64,000 nt of DNA from Ascidia mentula. Lineage: Eukaryota; Chordata; Ascidiacea; Phlebobranchia; Ascidiidae. Within the stretch, counting starts at the first letter, position 1. The number at the start of each line of letters is the position of its first letter. The translations under genes and the position numbers were made by a program. The notes beneath the pieces are model-generated. The model ran no database searches and was not told where the DNA came from. It saw only the letters and a list, made by a program, of their open reading frames with translations. Below, one piece after another: positions 37,201-50,700 of this stretch. Location: NCBI GenBank assembly GCA_947561715.1, contig OX387200.1:1490501-1554500 (forward strand). Reading direction: 5' to 3'.

Positions 37201-40200
37201 AACCAGCAGTTCATGCAACCCATTACACATACAATGCACCTGGTCAGCTTGACTGTGGTTTAGCAAAACTTTTTTACAAAAATGAAACCCATGGTATCAA
37301 TAAAACCACTTGCCTAAATGATGCCACTTGGGATGGTGGATCTGTATTGGAATGTTGGACAGGTAAATATACAAAGATGACACATTATTTTTTTCAGGAC
37401 ATAAAAAAATGTGCAAAAAAGAGTATCCATTTCACATAAGGCTTAATTTTATAAACTTTTACGAGAATAAAGTTTGGGTATTTGATTAGTGTAAAATTTC
37501 CATGTGTCCATTGTGCTATGTATGTTGGAACAGCGAGGCAAGCTGGTACCCATTTTATCTTATTGTAAAATGCACTATTTTATTTCAGTCTTTATTCAAT
37601 ACAATTACCTATACCAAAGGTTTTAGTGTGAAAGTAAGTAAGTTGTTTCTGCAGTACCTCATACAACTCTGCAAGGCAATTTTTCTGGGTTTGTTGTGAA
37701 TATGTTGATAATGAACTGTTTTTATAATCAAAGCATTTATCCTAGTGGAAGTCAGTATTACTTGGAAAAAAATGGAAAAGTGCTATTAACAGGACTTGTG
37801 GTGAGCAAATGTTATTTGTTTTTTTTTTTTGACTCAGCTTTGTTCAAATTTAAGGCATTATAGATTCATTATTAATTTAGCACACTTTTAAGAAACCAAA
37901 CAAAAGTTTAAAGAAAACTCTTGTTCCACATGGAACCGACAGCAAGCAATTTGAAACGCTATTGCATTTAAAGTAGTGACTGAAATGATTTATAGCTTTA
38001 TAAGTAACATGCCCCAAACACAAAATCAAAATATCAAACAAAAATGTGTTGCATACAGTATGTCTAAATAACATACATATGGAACCTGGTGTAATGCCTA
38101 AGTCCCATTTTTTGCATGGTTACAAACAATAGTAGTTGCCTTAAAAATTGAATGTTAATCGAGCTTGCATGAACAAAAAGCACTTGCTTCAAAAACAGGA
38201 TCAGCCTGTATGCTTAAAAGGAATATAAATTTCACCCTGCAACATCATCAGTTCCTGTATAGAAAACACATATTAAATTATAAAACATGTTATGATGTAC
38301 AAAAATGCATTGTTGTATTTAGTTGTTAGAGCTATGGTAACATAACTTTATCATTACATGTACTGTTTGTGTGTGTATCCTTTTTGTTAGGGCAGTTAAA
38401 ACCTTTGTCTGCAGTTTATACTTATGATCCTTTATTCGATAAATACTAGAGTACAATTTAAAGAAAAGTTTTTGGCAATTTATGTTTATAGCACAATACC
38501 ATGCATATGTTTACTATTTGACCAGAACAAACCTTATGAAGTTGTTCTCACTAAAGTCATGAATGGAGATGAATATAGATGTCAGGCTGTTACAAACTAC
38601 ACTGAATTCAACCCATCAGAAGGATGGTCTTCCACACAAAAAGTTAATGTTGCTTGTAGGTATGTTTGTTTACACTCACTGTTTGAAATATATGCTGCTG
38701 TTGTTTATTATGCAAATAATCCTTTAATCTCATTTGAAATTTTCTTATGTGATAAATGGGAATATAAAGTAGTATAAACTTACAGAGATGCTAATTTACA
38801 ATCTATGACAACAAAGATATTCTTTCTTCCATAGGCAGGTATGTCCCAAATAAAATATGTGCATGTCATCTCATGTTGACCAAAAACCAAATAATATGAA
38901 AGCATCTGTGACATTTGCTGTGCTATGCAGATAAATGATCATAAAAGTAGCAGAGACATTGCTATTGTATTGTTAAAGCACAACAAAAGCATTCTTATTG
39001 TTTTTAAACAATTAAAATTTGTTGTTAGTGATTGCATAATAATACCAATCTACTTGATTTTTGTTAGGTCCATGCAATGAAAATAAGCAAAAAACAGGAC
39101 TGTCTTTAAAGTAATAGCATCGCCTCTTTTTACTCAAAATCCCTATGCAACAAAATGGCTATATGCTTTATAAATGATTTGATTTAAATGTGTGTCTTTG
39201 ATCCCATGTCAATGTATTACATAGTTGTCAGATGTCAAAGTTCTCTCTATTGTTCAAATTCCAAACTTCTAAATTGCAATTAAGTGCGTTTTAAGATGAA
39301 TGGGTACTACTACATATGTCACAGGATTTTGTTTGTTGTATTTAGATCCACCATCAATTTCAATCCACATCATTGTACAGGGGTTATTTCAACAAACTGA
39401 AAGCCAATATATTATTTTGCAAAATGACAGTATAATCCTAAATTGCTCTGTGGATTCAAACCCCCAATCCCAATGTGTTTGGTCATATGATAACTTGAAT
39501 GAACGCAATGATTCATGCAACATAAACAGAAAATTTATTAGTTCAACAAATGCAACTTGTCAAGCCAATAATGGCATTGGTAATTCTAACAGTAAAACCA
39601 TTTTAATTGTTTCAGTTCCAACATCAAGTTAGTTTTAAAGTTTGTTTTTGAATTTAGACATTTTTCCCTTTAAATCATTCTAATTCAGGACAACCAAAGA
39701 TAACAGTTAATGGTGAAACAGTTGATAACAATACAACAAAGCTTCTCAATGTAAGCAATGCTGTTAAATTTAAATGTACTGTTGACTACCAAAGTTATCT
39801 TGGTACGATCTTAAAATGGACAAAAGATGGGATTGATGTTGAGATAGATGTTAATAATGATAGCATTTTGTTCAAAATGTTACACCAAATGACACTGGTA
39901 CTTATGTATGCAAGTCTTCTGATGTGTTTGGGAGTTTTCAAACAAGGATTAACATTGATGTTCTGTGTAAGTTTGCACCATAGAAATTTTGCATGTGGTG
40001 TTAATTTAAAATAGTTTGTCCTTTCAAATCGGCCTGTTTCCGTATAGTTTTGGAAACTATTGCAAAATGTAGCATTCAGTAAAAACTGACCCAAAATGTT
40101 CTGTATAAGATTAACTACACCTTTGTGTGTATTATTGGATTATCTTAATTGTGCTAGTGTATGGTATCTGGTGAATGAATTAATTATCATTTAATTTGTT

Positions 40201-41715
40201 TTGTGTGATATGTCTTGCTTAACCTGTTAATAACTGGGTGTTTAGTGAAGGTTTCTGTTGGTTGCATTAGGTCTATTCCAAAAACAATTTCATATTTTTT
40301 GCAACCTACTTTTGTATTCCAAACATAACAGTAAACAGTTCATTGAGGAACAGGTCTTTTGTAAAATTATAGCATCTGTTTTTTTATCTTTATATCCCTT
40401 ACGTTTAAAACTTTACACACATCGTGTAGCAATTGCCTGCGTTTTAAGCTAGTAATAGGTTTTAACGCTTAGTTTTTAGGCTGTTTTGTGATTATTTTAA
40501 GTTTCATAAATCTGAAACCATGAATATTTGACCACTTTGCACAATGCTAATGTTTACAATGAGACATTTCATAAATCATGTGTCAATTTACATTTGGTTT
40601 ACACTATTTCAAACAATAATTGCACATATTTTGTAGTTGTGCTAATGTTGGTTTACAATATAATTAATTTTATAGACCAACCATACACTGTCGGTAATGT
40701 GAACTGCCAACCAAACCAACCATGTGATATTAGTGTGTATTCGAATCCTCCACCTTATGCCTCTGTTTTAATGTCACCAGGTTTGTAATGCTTAGATCAT
40801 TTTAAGATTAAAACAAGTTGTTTTATGAAATTATTTGGTTTAGGAGGTGGGAATAAAAATCTTACATGGATGTCAAATAATCAGCAGGGGTACACATATC
40901 AAATTAATGTAAGATATGTTGTTGAACAATAAGTATTAGTTTTTTGCTTTCTTCTAAGTCACATGGAAGATCATATAATACCAGATTCTAATACATTTTT
41001 GACCGTGACCAAAAGGTTGACTGAAGTAATAGAAGCAGAAATTGTTGAAAAAATAGATGCAGAAAAAATAAAATTACCCAACATTAAAATTAACTATCGA
41101 TCTCTATGGCCAATTATCAAAGTGTCAGCAAATATATTTTTTACAAGTAGCAATATTGTTTTTAATATATTTTAATTGCTGTGTATCAAAATTAATTTTA
41201 CAAAATATGCGAAGTGAGTTGTTTATAATACCAGTTTGGTTTTGCTATAGGAGCCTACAGGAACCTACACTTTGGAAGTTACAAATTCAATTGGAACAAG
41301 CTCGATTACAATAACGTTATCTGCAAACTCTACCAGCGAACTGGGATTGATTATTGGAATATCTGTAGCTGCTGTTGTTGTTGTGATTCTTGCAATAATA
41401 CTTGCATTATTTTGTTTCAAAAGATCAACAGGTGAGTGTGAAATTGTAACATGTTTCATAATGTTCGGTTATTAAACCCAAAGTTTTGTTTCATATTAAT
41501 GTTGTTAACTTGCAGGCAACAAAATGAAAGGAACACATGCAAAGGTTTCACTGGAAGTACCTGCTTATTTAGACACACATGTGTATGAAAACACACCTCC
41601 ACAACTTAATACACCCACATATGAAAACACACCTGAGTATCAGAATGTGGCAACTTGTCAAAACACAACTGGAAACCCAAGTGCATCAGCATATGAAACA
41701 TTTGGTCCCAGTTAA
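34204..41715 (+). CDS. Gene C: sushi/multi-Ig receptor with a one-base frameshift in an Ig exon
   Basis: Exons: 34204-34282 (signal peptide, donor GTAAGC), 36132-36446 (whole N-terminal domain), 37162-37362 (sushi-like), 37655-37800 and 38526-38655 (split Ig), 39346-39627 (Ig), 39689-39966 (I-set Ig), 40676-40780, 40844-40908, 41251-41431 (degenerate Ig plus TM) and 41516-41715 (tail). The N-terminal domain is one exon here but three in B and D. Exon 39689 is 278 nt instead of 279, with one base missing near 39868-39880, so the frame is lost before the NDTGTYVC part. The exon has phase 1 at both ends, so skipping it would restore the frame. C may therefore be a pseudogene, an exon-skipped receptor, or carry an assembly error. 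In the tail, one tyrosine of A and B (TYQ) is Cys. The open frame of exon 36132 extends upstream to about 36017, but acceptor 36131 matches the start of the domain in B. Confidence 0.7.
34694..34900 (+). mobile_element. tRNA-derived SINE, copy 2 (degraded)
   Basis: Same family as 11054-11391 in the opposite orientation. It keeps the head (TGTCTGATTATAGTGGTAGAG), the A-box part (TGTAGCTCAGTTGG) and the tail (AAGTGGCTGATCCAGCT). Parts of the tRNA-like region and tail are missing, and no foldback is present. It lies in intron 1 of gene C. Confidence 0.65.
35536..35795 (-). mobile_element. tRNA-derived SINE, copy 3
   Basis: Same family and orientation as 11054-11391. The tRNA-like part lies near 35637-35710 with a tail near 35541-35635, and the length is close to full. 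It is diverged and lacks the terminal foldback. It sits in intron 1 of gene C, about 640 bases from copy 2 and in the opposite orientation. Confidence 0.65.
36795..37075 (-). mobile_element. Penelope-like element fragment (GIY-YIG endonuclease end)
   Basis: The minus-strand frame reads CVGGCIGVYIGETG, then LRTRLKEK, a variable part, and LESLIINAYALFPPVYRHQDFLP before a stop. This matches the C-terminal GIY-YIG nuclease that Penelope-like retroelements carry behind the reverse transcriptase: the YIG motif, the catalytic R region, the E in FLESLIIN and an NR-like tail. No reverse transcriptase was seen upstream. The fragment lies in the intron before the sushi exon of gene C. Confidence 0.6.
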
Positions 41716-44700
41716 AAGCACTTTAACTACTGATTTTAGAAAGAATGCGAATGTACTAACCGCTACTATGTATTTGGTTGATTTCAACTTAAGGTTGGTC
41801 AACATTGTGATAAAAATTATTACATTGCACTGCTTTTGTAAAAGTATTTTGTATTACATACGATCATCTATCATTTCGAGACAGAATGCGAATGTATTTT
41901 ATTTGGTTTAAATTTGTTTAAACTTAAGGTTGGCCAACATTATGATAACTTTCCTGGTAAAACGGCTGGTACAAGTTATTACAGTGCGGTGTTCTTGAAC
42001 ATCTGCAACTTTTAGTTTCTCTTTAATTTTGAAGCTGATTCGACAACGTAAAGTCGCCCAGTGCAAATACCTGAAGTTCAAGCAATCAAGTACGGTTCCA
42101 TTTACTTCCTTGTATTGCTGGGGTTAATGTTTTACCTGACTTAATAGAACACCTTCCTTTTGTTTGCCAGGGTATTGAGTATTACAGGAAGGTTGACTTT
42201 AAATGACTTTGTGTTCAACTTCCCTGTGTAAATTTACAATGTTGTCAGAAAACTGTGACCACTGTTTGTTCTCTATTCGTGTTTCATAATATTTCACTTA
42301 ATGTCCATCACTGTGTGTTTCTCATATTTTATAAATGAATGTGATCTTCGTTGAGTTGAGTTTCTATTGCAAGGATTTTTCTATCGCCAACCTATAGTAA
42401 GCAATAGGAGAATAGGCGGTAATTACGTGATTCATTACAAAGAGCCAATTAAACCTTTTTTGGACGATTTGAACTTTGTATGTACAAAAGTTCTGCCGTT
42501 TACACCCTATAAATTGGTTGATTTGACGGCTTTGGCTTTAATTCCGTGAAATTGTGCATCACTTACTTTTGTGATCAAACTAAGGTGATCAATATATTGT
42601 AGGGGGTTTTACGTGAAACAACATGCTCGGTGACGAATACGCGGAAGGCGGTTTACAGGCAAGGACTCCTTTCCTTTACAGAACTTCCGTGTTGGCAGGA
42701 AAGCTAATATGCGAAATGTGTGTTTTGCTCTCTTCTCTATCTACCACCTTCTTTACTTACGAATAACCGATGTAATAAGTTTAACGAGAACACGGAACAA
42801 GACCTTAGGAAGTTGCACAAACATAGTTTTTTGAATGTTTTGTGATGAAATTCATCCGACCGCATTATGAAATAAATGGCCTTACTTTTGGGACAAGACA
42901 CAATATAGAGTGAAAATACTTTCTGTTTGTAAGAAAACGAGGTGTGTCTTCAACCATAAATATCTTAGTTGTCGTTTTATAAATTCCTACATGTGATTTA
43001 AGGACAGTGACCACTAAGCTAAGTTTGAATCATTGTTATAACGCAGATTTTCATTGCGTCGCACTGATGTAACTAATACTTTGTCACCGGATAGTTCGAT
43101 AGGTTACTGTGCTATGGTGAACCCAAGATATGTCTCGATGTTAAAGCCAACCAGGAAGTAATTATATAAAGTTACAAGGAGTGCATGGGTGCCACGGCTT
43201 TATCTTATTGCACAATAAGTTCAGAAATATGGAGCACATACATTTTCACCGAAGTTTATTGATAAATGATTTTTTTCCGAAAAACAAAATTCGCAAGCCA
43301 CACCTAAACAGATAATGCAAATTTCATCATTCAAGTTGATGAGCCTGAGAAAAAAGTACTTTTAATCAGTTGCTTGACATCATAATGTCACATATACTGC
43401 ATACTTACAGAAATATGGTCATACATAACCTTTAGTGTTGTTTGCAATGGTGTAAGGGATGAGGTGTTGTGTGCAATGGTAGTGCAAACAAACCCTCGTA
43501 ATATCGTGTTTGCGTACTAGGGTGGATATGTGTGTTCAAACAATCGTCAACTTTCACTTTCTTTGTTAGGATTATTAGACTTTAGGGTTATCATATTTGT
43601 CACCGCACAATTGGGACAGAGTTATATCAGTCACGTAGACAAATTTTTAGTGCTAAATCTTAAACATCTGAACACTTTTTTCCCATTAGAACCGTTTTTC
43701 CCAAAGTTAAACCAGGAGATTACATTTGTGACTTGCTTCTTGCCATTTTGAATCAAACGGAAACCTCCCAAAAATTAAATCGTGTTATCATATGCAAACC
43801 TTACGTTTATTGATCGTTATTTATCTCAGTGTTGAAAATTCTGAACCCAAAAATAGCTTGATTGGAAGCTGGTCATGAACGGTCTCCAGAACTAAATACA
43901 ATCTTTATCGCCCTCTTGCGGAGAACAAGATATCTGGCCCGTGTGAAATACACGCACCCCTCAATATATTTGAAACCGCTGGTTTCTCAATTGTATAGAG
44001 CGTAAAGTCTTATTCGTGGCTGTTGGCACGATTTATATATGTTTTAACAGTATGTTTTGGCACTAAGCAAAGTGGTGTAGGATATTCCAATTTGACACAC
44101 CGTTTTTACATGACACGAAATCGCATCAGAGACCTGTACACTATAAATAAAGCAATCATTTTTTAGTGTTGTTGATTTCAACAAATTGTTGTTTCCCTTC
44201 TCAAAAAAGAACTAGACTTAAACAAAATAAATCTACTTTAGGGACTTTCCCAATTACATTCTTGCGATAGATGGCGCTAAAAAATACATAAAAGCCTTAA
44301 ATGAGATTCGTTACCATGCCAGGAAAAACTGTGTTCGGTTATGGAAAACAATCCGGCGATCTATTGATCACCAAAACGTTCAGCTCACATGTCAAGCCAT
44401 GAAGTTAAACAGAGAAGCAATCTTTTGAATGAAGGTTGTTATCGGTCAAACTGAATTGTCTTTTTCTACTTGTGTTATTGTAATAATGTACGTGTAGGGT
44501 AATAGCATATAATGTAAAAAAGGTGAGCACATTATGAGTTTCTTATTTGCCTTGCTGTCCTAATCTTATTGCAAGTTGTTAATGTTTCCTATACTAAAGC
44601 ACTGCGGGATATCAGATTGCTCCTTCCCACTTAACTACAGCATCCTAGTTAATATTCGTGACAAGAATTGACGTGTTCGGGCTTTGGACGCAAAAAACAC

Positions 44701-46559
44701 GAAATATTTAAAATTCCATCAAGTCCCGTATATTCCAGTTAATTGTTTCTTCAACCACATTCAAAACATGACATTGTTAGACACATTTAGTAGCAAGTAT
44801 AGTGGAGTCTACAATTGATAATGTGACAAGACCAACATTATTAACAGGAGCAGGCCTACCTTATAATCTAGAAACGAAATTGGAATATTTCGATTTATCT
44901 ACGTGCCTCATTTGCGGCAATGTTCAATTGCTTGCAAATATCAAAGGCGGAATGAAACTGTAAACGTAGCAGGACGATTAATTTTGGTCACATTTTTAAC
45001 TTCTTCAATGCCGGACGCCGTTGCTCATAGAAACATAGGCAAGGTCAGTACTTTTTAACATGTGGGACCATCCGAACTGGTGCGGAAGTGAAAATTTATT
45101 GTGCGAATGACAAGCACGGTGCGAACAAGTGCGAATGACAATTGTCCGATAAGTAGACGTTTGTTATCCTTTTCACATTTGTTACCGAAACTCAAAATAT
45201 TCTCTATGTATACAATGGTAGAAGAATTATATGTACCAGCAGAGTGTGACCCGCATTTAGGAATTTTATTAGCGCGTGCAACAATAATTTTGGTACGCAT
45301 ATAGAAGTCCTTTTTGTGTATGAAGCGTAGTTTCATGCAACCAAATGCTACATAAACTTAACTACTGTACCAACTGCTCAAAATGTATTCCAGTCTACGG
45401 GAACGTTCGACCCTTATCATGTTGTACAAACGAATTTAACAAAATTCTCTGTAACATTCCGATACATAAAGACTAAGTAAATTGACAATTTTGTGCGCAT
45501 TGTGACAAAAAAATTTTGTCTCCAGTTCTATAGAAAGTTTGGAATCGTTACTCACAGCATTTGGATATTATATAATGTAATATGTTAATATGTCTAATCA
45601 GCGCATGGGTTTTTGCTGTGACCAAACCGGGAATCCTAACTTATATAAAGGCCTGCCGTTTTATCGCATTTATGTCGCAGACCGCACAAAATCATAATGC
45701 TGGCCGTACTTTGGGCCTTTGTCTGGCTTTTCGGGTCTGGCTCGGGCTTATGGTTAAAAAAACGTTTTCGGGCTAGCATCGGGCTTGGCAAAAATTTTTA
45801 CAACTAACTCTTCAGAGCGGTTTACCATAACTACCACCAAGGAGTACTCTGACCTGATAGTTCATGAGTTGTAGAGTGAGTTGTAATCGGGACCAACACT
45901 TCCACATAAACTAAATTTCCTCTGCGGAAATGAAGCAGACAGCGCAGGTTATTAGCGAATTATACACCAGGGCTTAAAAAACATCTAATTTCAAATACAG
46001 CTAAGGCGAATGTTCTGATCTGTACATGTTCTCGAAATCCCGCCACGCTCAAACATTTGACTTTTATTTAACGTTATTTGGCCAATATTCGGCCAAATAT
46101 TCTCATTACAACCTTAAAATTTAACTAACTCGTTTGCCTTTAGATTGATTTAAATCTAGATACCATTTCTAATTTGTTTGTGACGTCAGGTTGTGTAAAT
46201 CGTTGTTATATTTGCACCAGCTGATGTCGCACAAGCGCAGTAAATCTTTAAACAGTAACTCTTTTAACTTTATTGTAAAGTAGAGGGATAGACGTTTCTA
46301 AGGATGCCACAATGTTCTCAATTGGATCAATGGTATTTGTTCAAAGATCCTGACAATATGTGAGACTAAGAGTACTTCTTGTTCATTAGTTTTTTTTTTG
46401 TACTAACTGCAGGCTACTTCGGCGTGTTTATTTAAGGCGTTTAACAGAGAAGTAAAAGTCACACGACGCAATGCAGGTTACTTGTGAGACGTGGTCAATT
46501 TCCACAAAATAACATTTTGGTTTTGCGGCTGTTGTATCCTCCAGAGTAAGCCACTAAAG
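41716..46559 (+). repeat. Intergenic repeat unit 3 (between C and D), internally deleted
   Basis: Third copy of the unit. The two internal direct repeats of units 1 and 2 are reduced to one mosaic copy (43475-44580), and everything between them, including the orphan signal exon, is absent. Downstream of the fusion it again follows units 1 and 2 up to about 46559. Confidence 0.8.
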
Positions 46560-47727
46560 TGGCCATGGCATCCAATCGCGTTGTATGGCGGTATGGCTAA
46601 TATTTGTCAAATCTAAGAAGGTGCGCGTTTTTTTAGAAGGCCAAGTTTGATTTTATTGGTTAGCAGGAGAGTGAGGATTTCTACGGCATACGTTTGTGTA
46701 AGGTTTTATGGCCGAAATGTGTTCGAATCACTTACCTTCTTATTGACAAATTTACTCCTTTTTCTTGTTTATTTCAAACTTATGTTGGTTTCTGGTCTTT
46801 TCTTCATGTTATTTGATACCCATTTATACAGCTAACTTTCCACACGGGCTACAGGCAAATTAGGGGTTCACAGATTTTAAAATGGGCCTGTGACTACAAA
46901 AGGGTTGGGAACCAAAAACAACATTTTACATATCATATAATTTAACAAAATAGGTTGTTGCTGTTTAGAGAATTGGTAACTTTGCCGCACAATGACATTT
47001 AATTATATCTGAACAAATAATTATCTCTTTGGCATTTTTATTGGTTTTACTTTTATGTGAGTTGAATTCTACTGAAATAATATACACTGTCTATGTGTTG
47101 TCTCAATATGACTCACATGAATCATTTAAACAATGTTATGACTAAAATTTCATGTATGAGCCACTACAATTTTGGTTGCTGACTAGTTTGAACAAGGACT
47201 TTAAAATGAAATATGAAGTGAAACGTTAAAAGAGTACAGTTAAGTGATGTTTCATGTCGTCGACGGATATGCATTTTTTCCAAACATCAGGACATGTCCC
47301 CCAAAAGGAGGGTTTGTGGTTGTCTTGAACCACACAAAATTGAAAAACTTATCCATATAGCTAAGTAAGAAATAATTGTTACATGAAACTACACGAAGTA
47401 ATTATCTTAACATATTGCATGACATTTTGCAGATTGTGCACAAACAACATTATAGGAAATTATGTGTTCTGGGTAAAAATTTATTCACTTTCATGTGAGA
47501 CAAATCTATTTCGCAATAAAGCATCTACAGTGTTTTATTGAAACAGATCCCAAAAAAACATTTTTTCCCACAAACATTTTTTTTGTCATTAAAAGCAATG
47601 GGTGGAAGTCATTGCAACCATTAGTCAGAAATGGGGAGTGAGTCCCAGAATCGGTTATCAGGATTGTGCACAAACACTTTCTTTTAATACAGGATAATTT
47701 AAAAGTCTTTAAAGTTGTGTTTATGCA
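46560..47727. other. Spacer upstream of gene D
   Basis: AT-rich sequence between the end of unit 3 and the signal exon of D. It contains a short hAT relic at 46863-46913 and nothing else I can name. Confidence 0.4.
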
Positions 47728-50700
47728 ATGTGTCAAACTGGCTTTTATAGCATTTTTGAAACAAATTCATTCCAAACCTTGATTGTGATTTTATATCTTG
47801 CAATTGGCTTCACCTCTGCTGGTAAGTCTCATGGATCCTGTTTGTGTTGTCTAGTTTATTTATACTAGTTTTGTAGTGAATGGTGAAATATATACTGTCA
47901 AGATATAAACAGGCAATGTTGTTGAATTGTTACCAAACAATTGCATTTTTCATTAAATTTAAGCCTAGGAGGCATAGCTGGACACTGTATGCAAAGATGA
48001 AACCTGTAATCAATACCAGTATAATCTATAGTGAAGTTTTATCGAATGCAATATCTTTATAAAAAATACACCCGGCCATTCTCTTGCGTTGGTTACCAGG
48101 CATCTCCTTTGTTATTCAATGGGCAGCATGTTTTTTTTTTTTCAACATTCGATGCACAATAAAAAATTGTACAATAAAAAAAAAAATTGACACCGTGGCT
48201 TCTATCAGTGCATGTTTCAAGTACGAATGAGCAGAGAAATTATCAAACTTTATGTCAAGGATAAATAGATGCGCAAATATGGCCCCTAAATTATAATAGA
48301 CTTCACAATGTTGTATCACCATTTGAACCAATTCACCACTGTGACACTGACCAAAAAAATGAAGTCATTTGTGTTGCTACAGTTTATGTTTAAGATCATA
48401 AACAACATCAAAACAAATTGTTTTCATAATATTTGATAAACTTTCAAGTTTAAAAATTACTTTTTGACAGAAATCGTTTCCAATGTTACTCTTTTTCCTG
48501 TACCCAATCAAGCAACCAATGCAGATGTTACACTTTTTTCCACATTTTCTGGTTCCTCATTTGCCTTCTTATACCTGAATAATCTGAACATCAGTAATGT
48601 GAGTATGGCAGTTTTTCCCAAGTTAAAAAGGTAGTTTTTAAAATTTGGTTTATATCTGCAGCTTTTCTAAACACAATATCACCAAGCTGGTAGAGTTGCA
48701 TATTACTTATTTTTATTTTCAATTAAACACATTTTTTGTGTTGCTAGAAATCTTATTTAAATGATTGAACACAATTAAGTGGTTGTGTATTTACAATTTT
48801 GGGCATTTTATGCTCCTGTCCAAAAAATTAAGCCTCAGAAAATTACTAGTTAAAAGTTACAGTTGTGCCAGGGGTTCACAACTGGGGTACTCATACCTCT
48901 TGGGGAGATTGAGCATCAAGGGGTAGGAAGATCCTTTGGCCACAGAGCAGCTTTTCAAACAGATTTCACAGCACAGTTTTATTTTGGAATTATAAATGAT
49001 ATTATGCCATTACGGTCTTTGCTTTGAAAAAAAACATTTGTCCACAAATAATTGTTGTTATTTATTGAGAAGCCTCATTGTCTCATAACAAAAAGTGATT
49101 TTTGCATTTTTGTGTGAAATACTGGTTTAACGTTTAATTGATCAATAAAAGCAATTTAATTTAGCAGTATATATCTGAAAAATTCAATCAGAATTTTTTG
49201 GGGGGTACTAAGAATGCTCTGACCTGACAAGGGGGTACGAGCAACAAAAAAGGTTGGGAACACCTGGTTGTGCCCATCTTTACAATTTGGCAGATAGATA
49301 AGTTTATATTTGTAAAAGTTTTTAATGCTACTCTAGCACAATAAAAACAAAAGCATTTTAATGTTTTTAGGTTGTAGCATCAGTTCAATTTCAGAATAAT
49401 CTGCAATGTTCAGTGCTAAACAATTTTCATGGGAATATAAGGTATTGCATTGTAGCAGTAGTGCCTTGCTTCTTTTTAAAAACATTGCTTTCAAGTAAAA
49501 TTTTTTATATAGATTTGTTTTACCTATGATACAGCATAAGTCAAAATCCTACCATTTTCAGTGCATCTAGTCTGCCCACCTACAGTTTTACTTTATTTAT
49601 GGTACTAAGGTACAATTTGAAAAGTATGGTTTGTTGTATTAAGAAATGTTAATATTTGATTTTAACTTATTTTCGGAATATTCCCCAATAATGCGACACA
49701 TTCTTAAAATTTATTGTTGCTGTTACTTGTAAATTTTACCAATTCAATGTGTGTTTATTAGCTTGAAACAGACTTTTTTACACACAGTAATGTAATCTTA
49801 AAATATTTTAGTCTCCCATCAGCTGTTGGCTAATTAATGTCAGATAACAAACAAAAATATATAAAATGGAAGATTTTGGACATCTAAAACACATTAATTA
49901 TAAAATGTTACTCATTTGATGCAGAAATATTTTTTATGTGTTTCAGTTGTACCAACACATCAGGAGTTACAAACGTAGTTTTCATCTTTTTTAATGTGCT
50001 GTCCAATTATTCCACTGCCACTTGGACTATTGGAACAAGTTCATTGATTAAGATGGCAAATTTTTCAGTACAAGGTAAAAATACAAAAGTCTAATGTTAA
50101 TAACAATATCGAATTTTACTTTACGTATTTATAACAAGAAACCTGCTTCAGTTGTTATCAATATTTCTTTAAACTACCTTTGAATGAAAGTCTTTATCCT
50201 GGTAACACAATTTTAATTGTAACACAACCATTATTAAATTACATTCAAAACAGTATATATATTATTGGGAATAGTGTTTTGTGCTTTGAAATTATTTGAA
50301 CAGTGGTTACTGAAATGACTTGCATTTACTTTCTGCTGGACCTAAGTGCCACCATTTATCTTTGTAGTTTTTTTGAGGATTTTTAAGAGAAAAATATAAA
50401 ATTTGTAGAACAACCTGGTTAGTCATTTATTTACAAAACTAGCTAAGCAATAAGAACCACCTTAGGCTGTTTTAGGTACTTAAATTAAACATTATATTAG
50501 GCTTAACATTTTTTATATGTTTAGATTGTCCGAATGACACTTTACCTTCCAGACCATTTATCGAAGCACTCAAACTTAATTATAAGTCACCAGGTCAGTT
50601 CAAATGTCCAGCAGGTCAAGAGTTGTTTTACTGTAACTCAACTCCTGGTATTGTAAATACAACTTGTCAAAATGATGCAACATGGTTTGGAGCTAATGGA

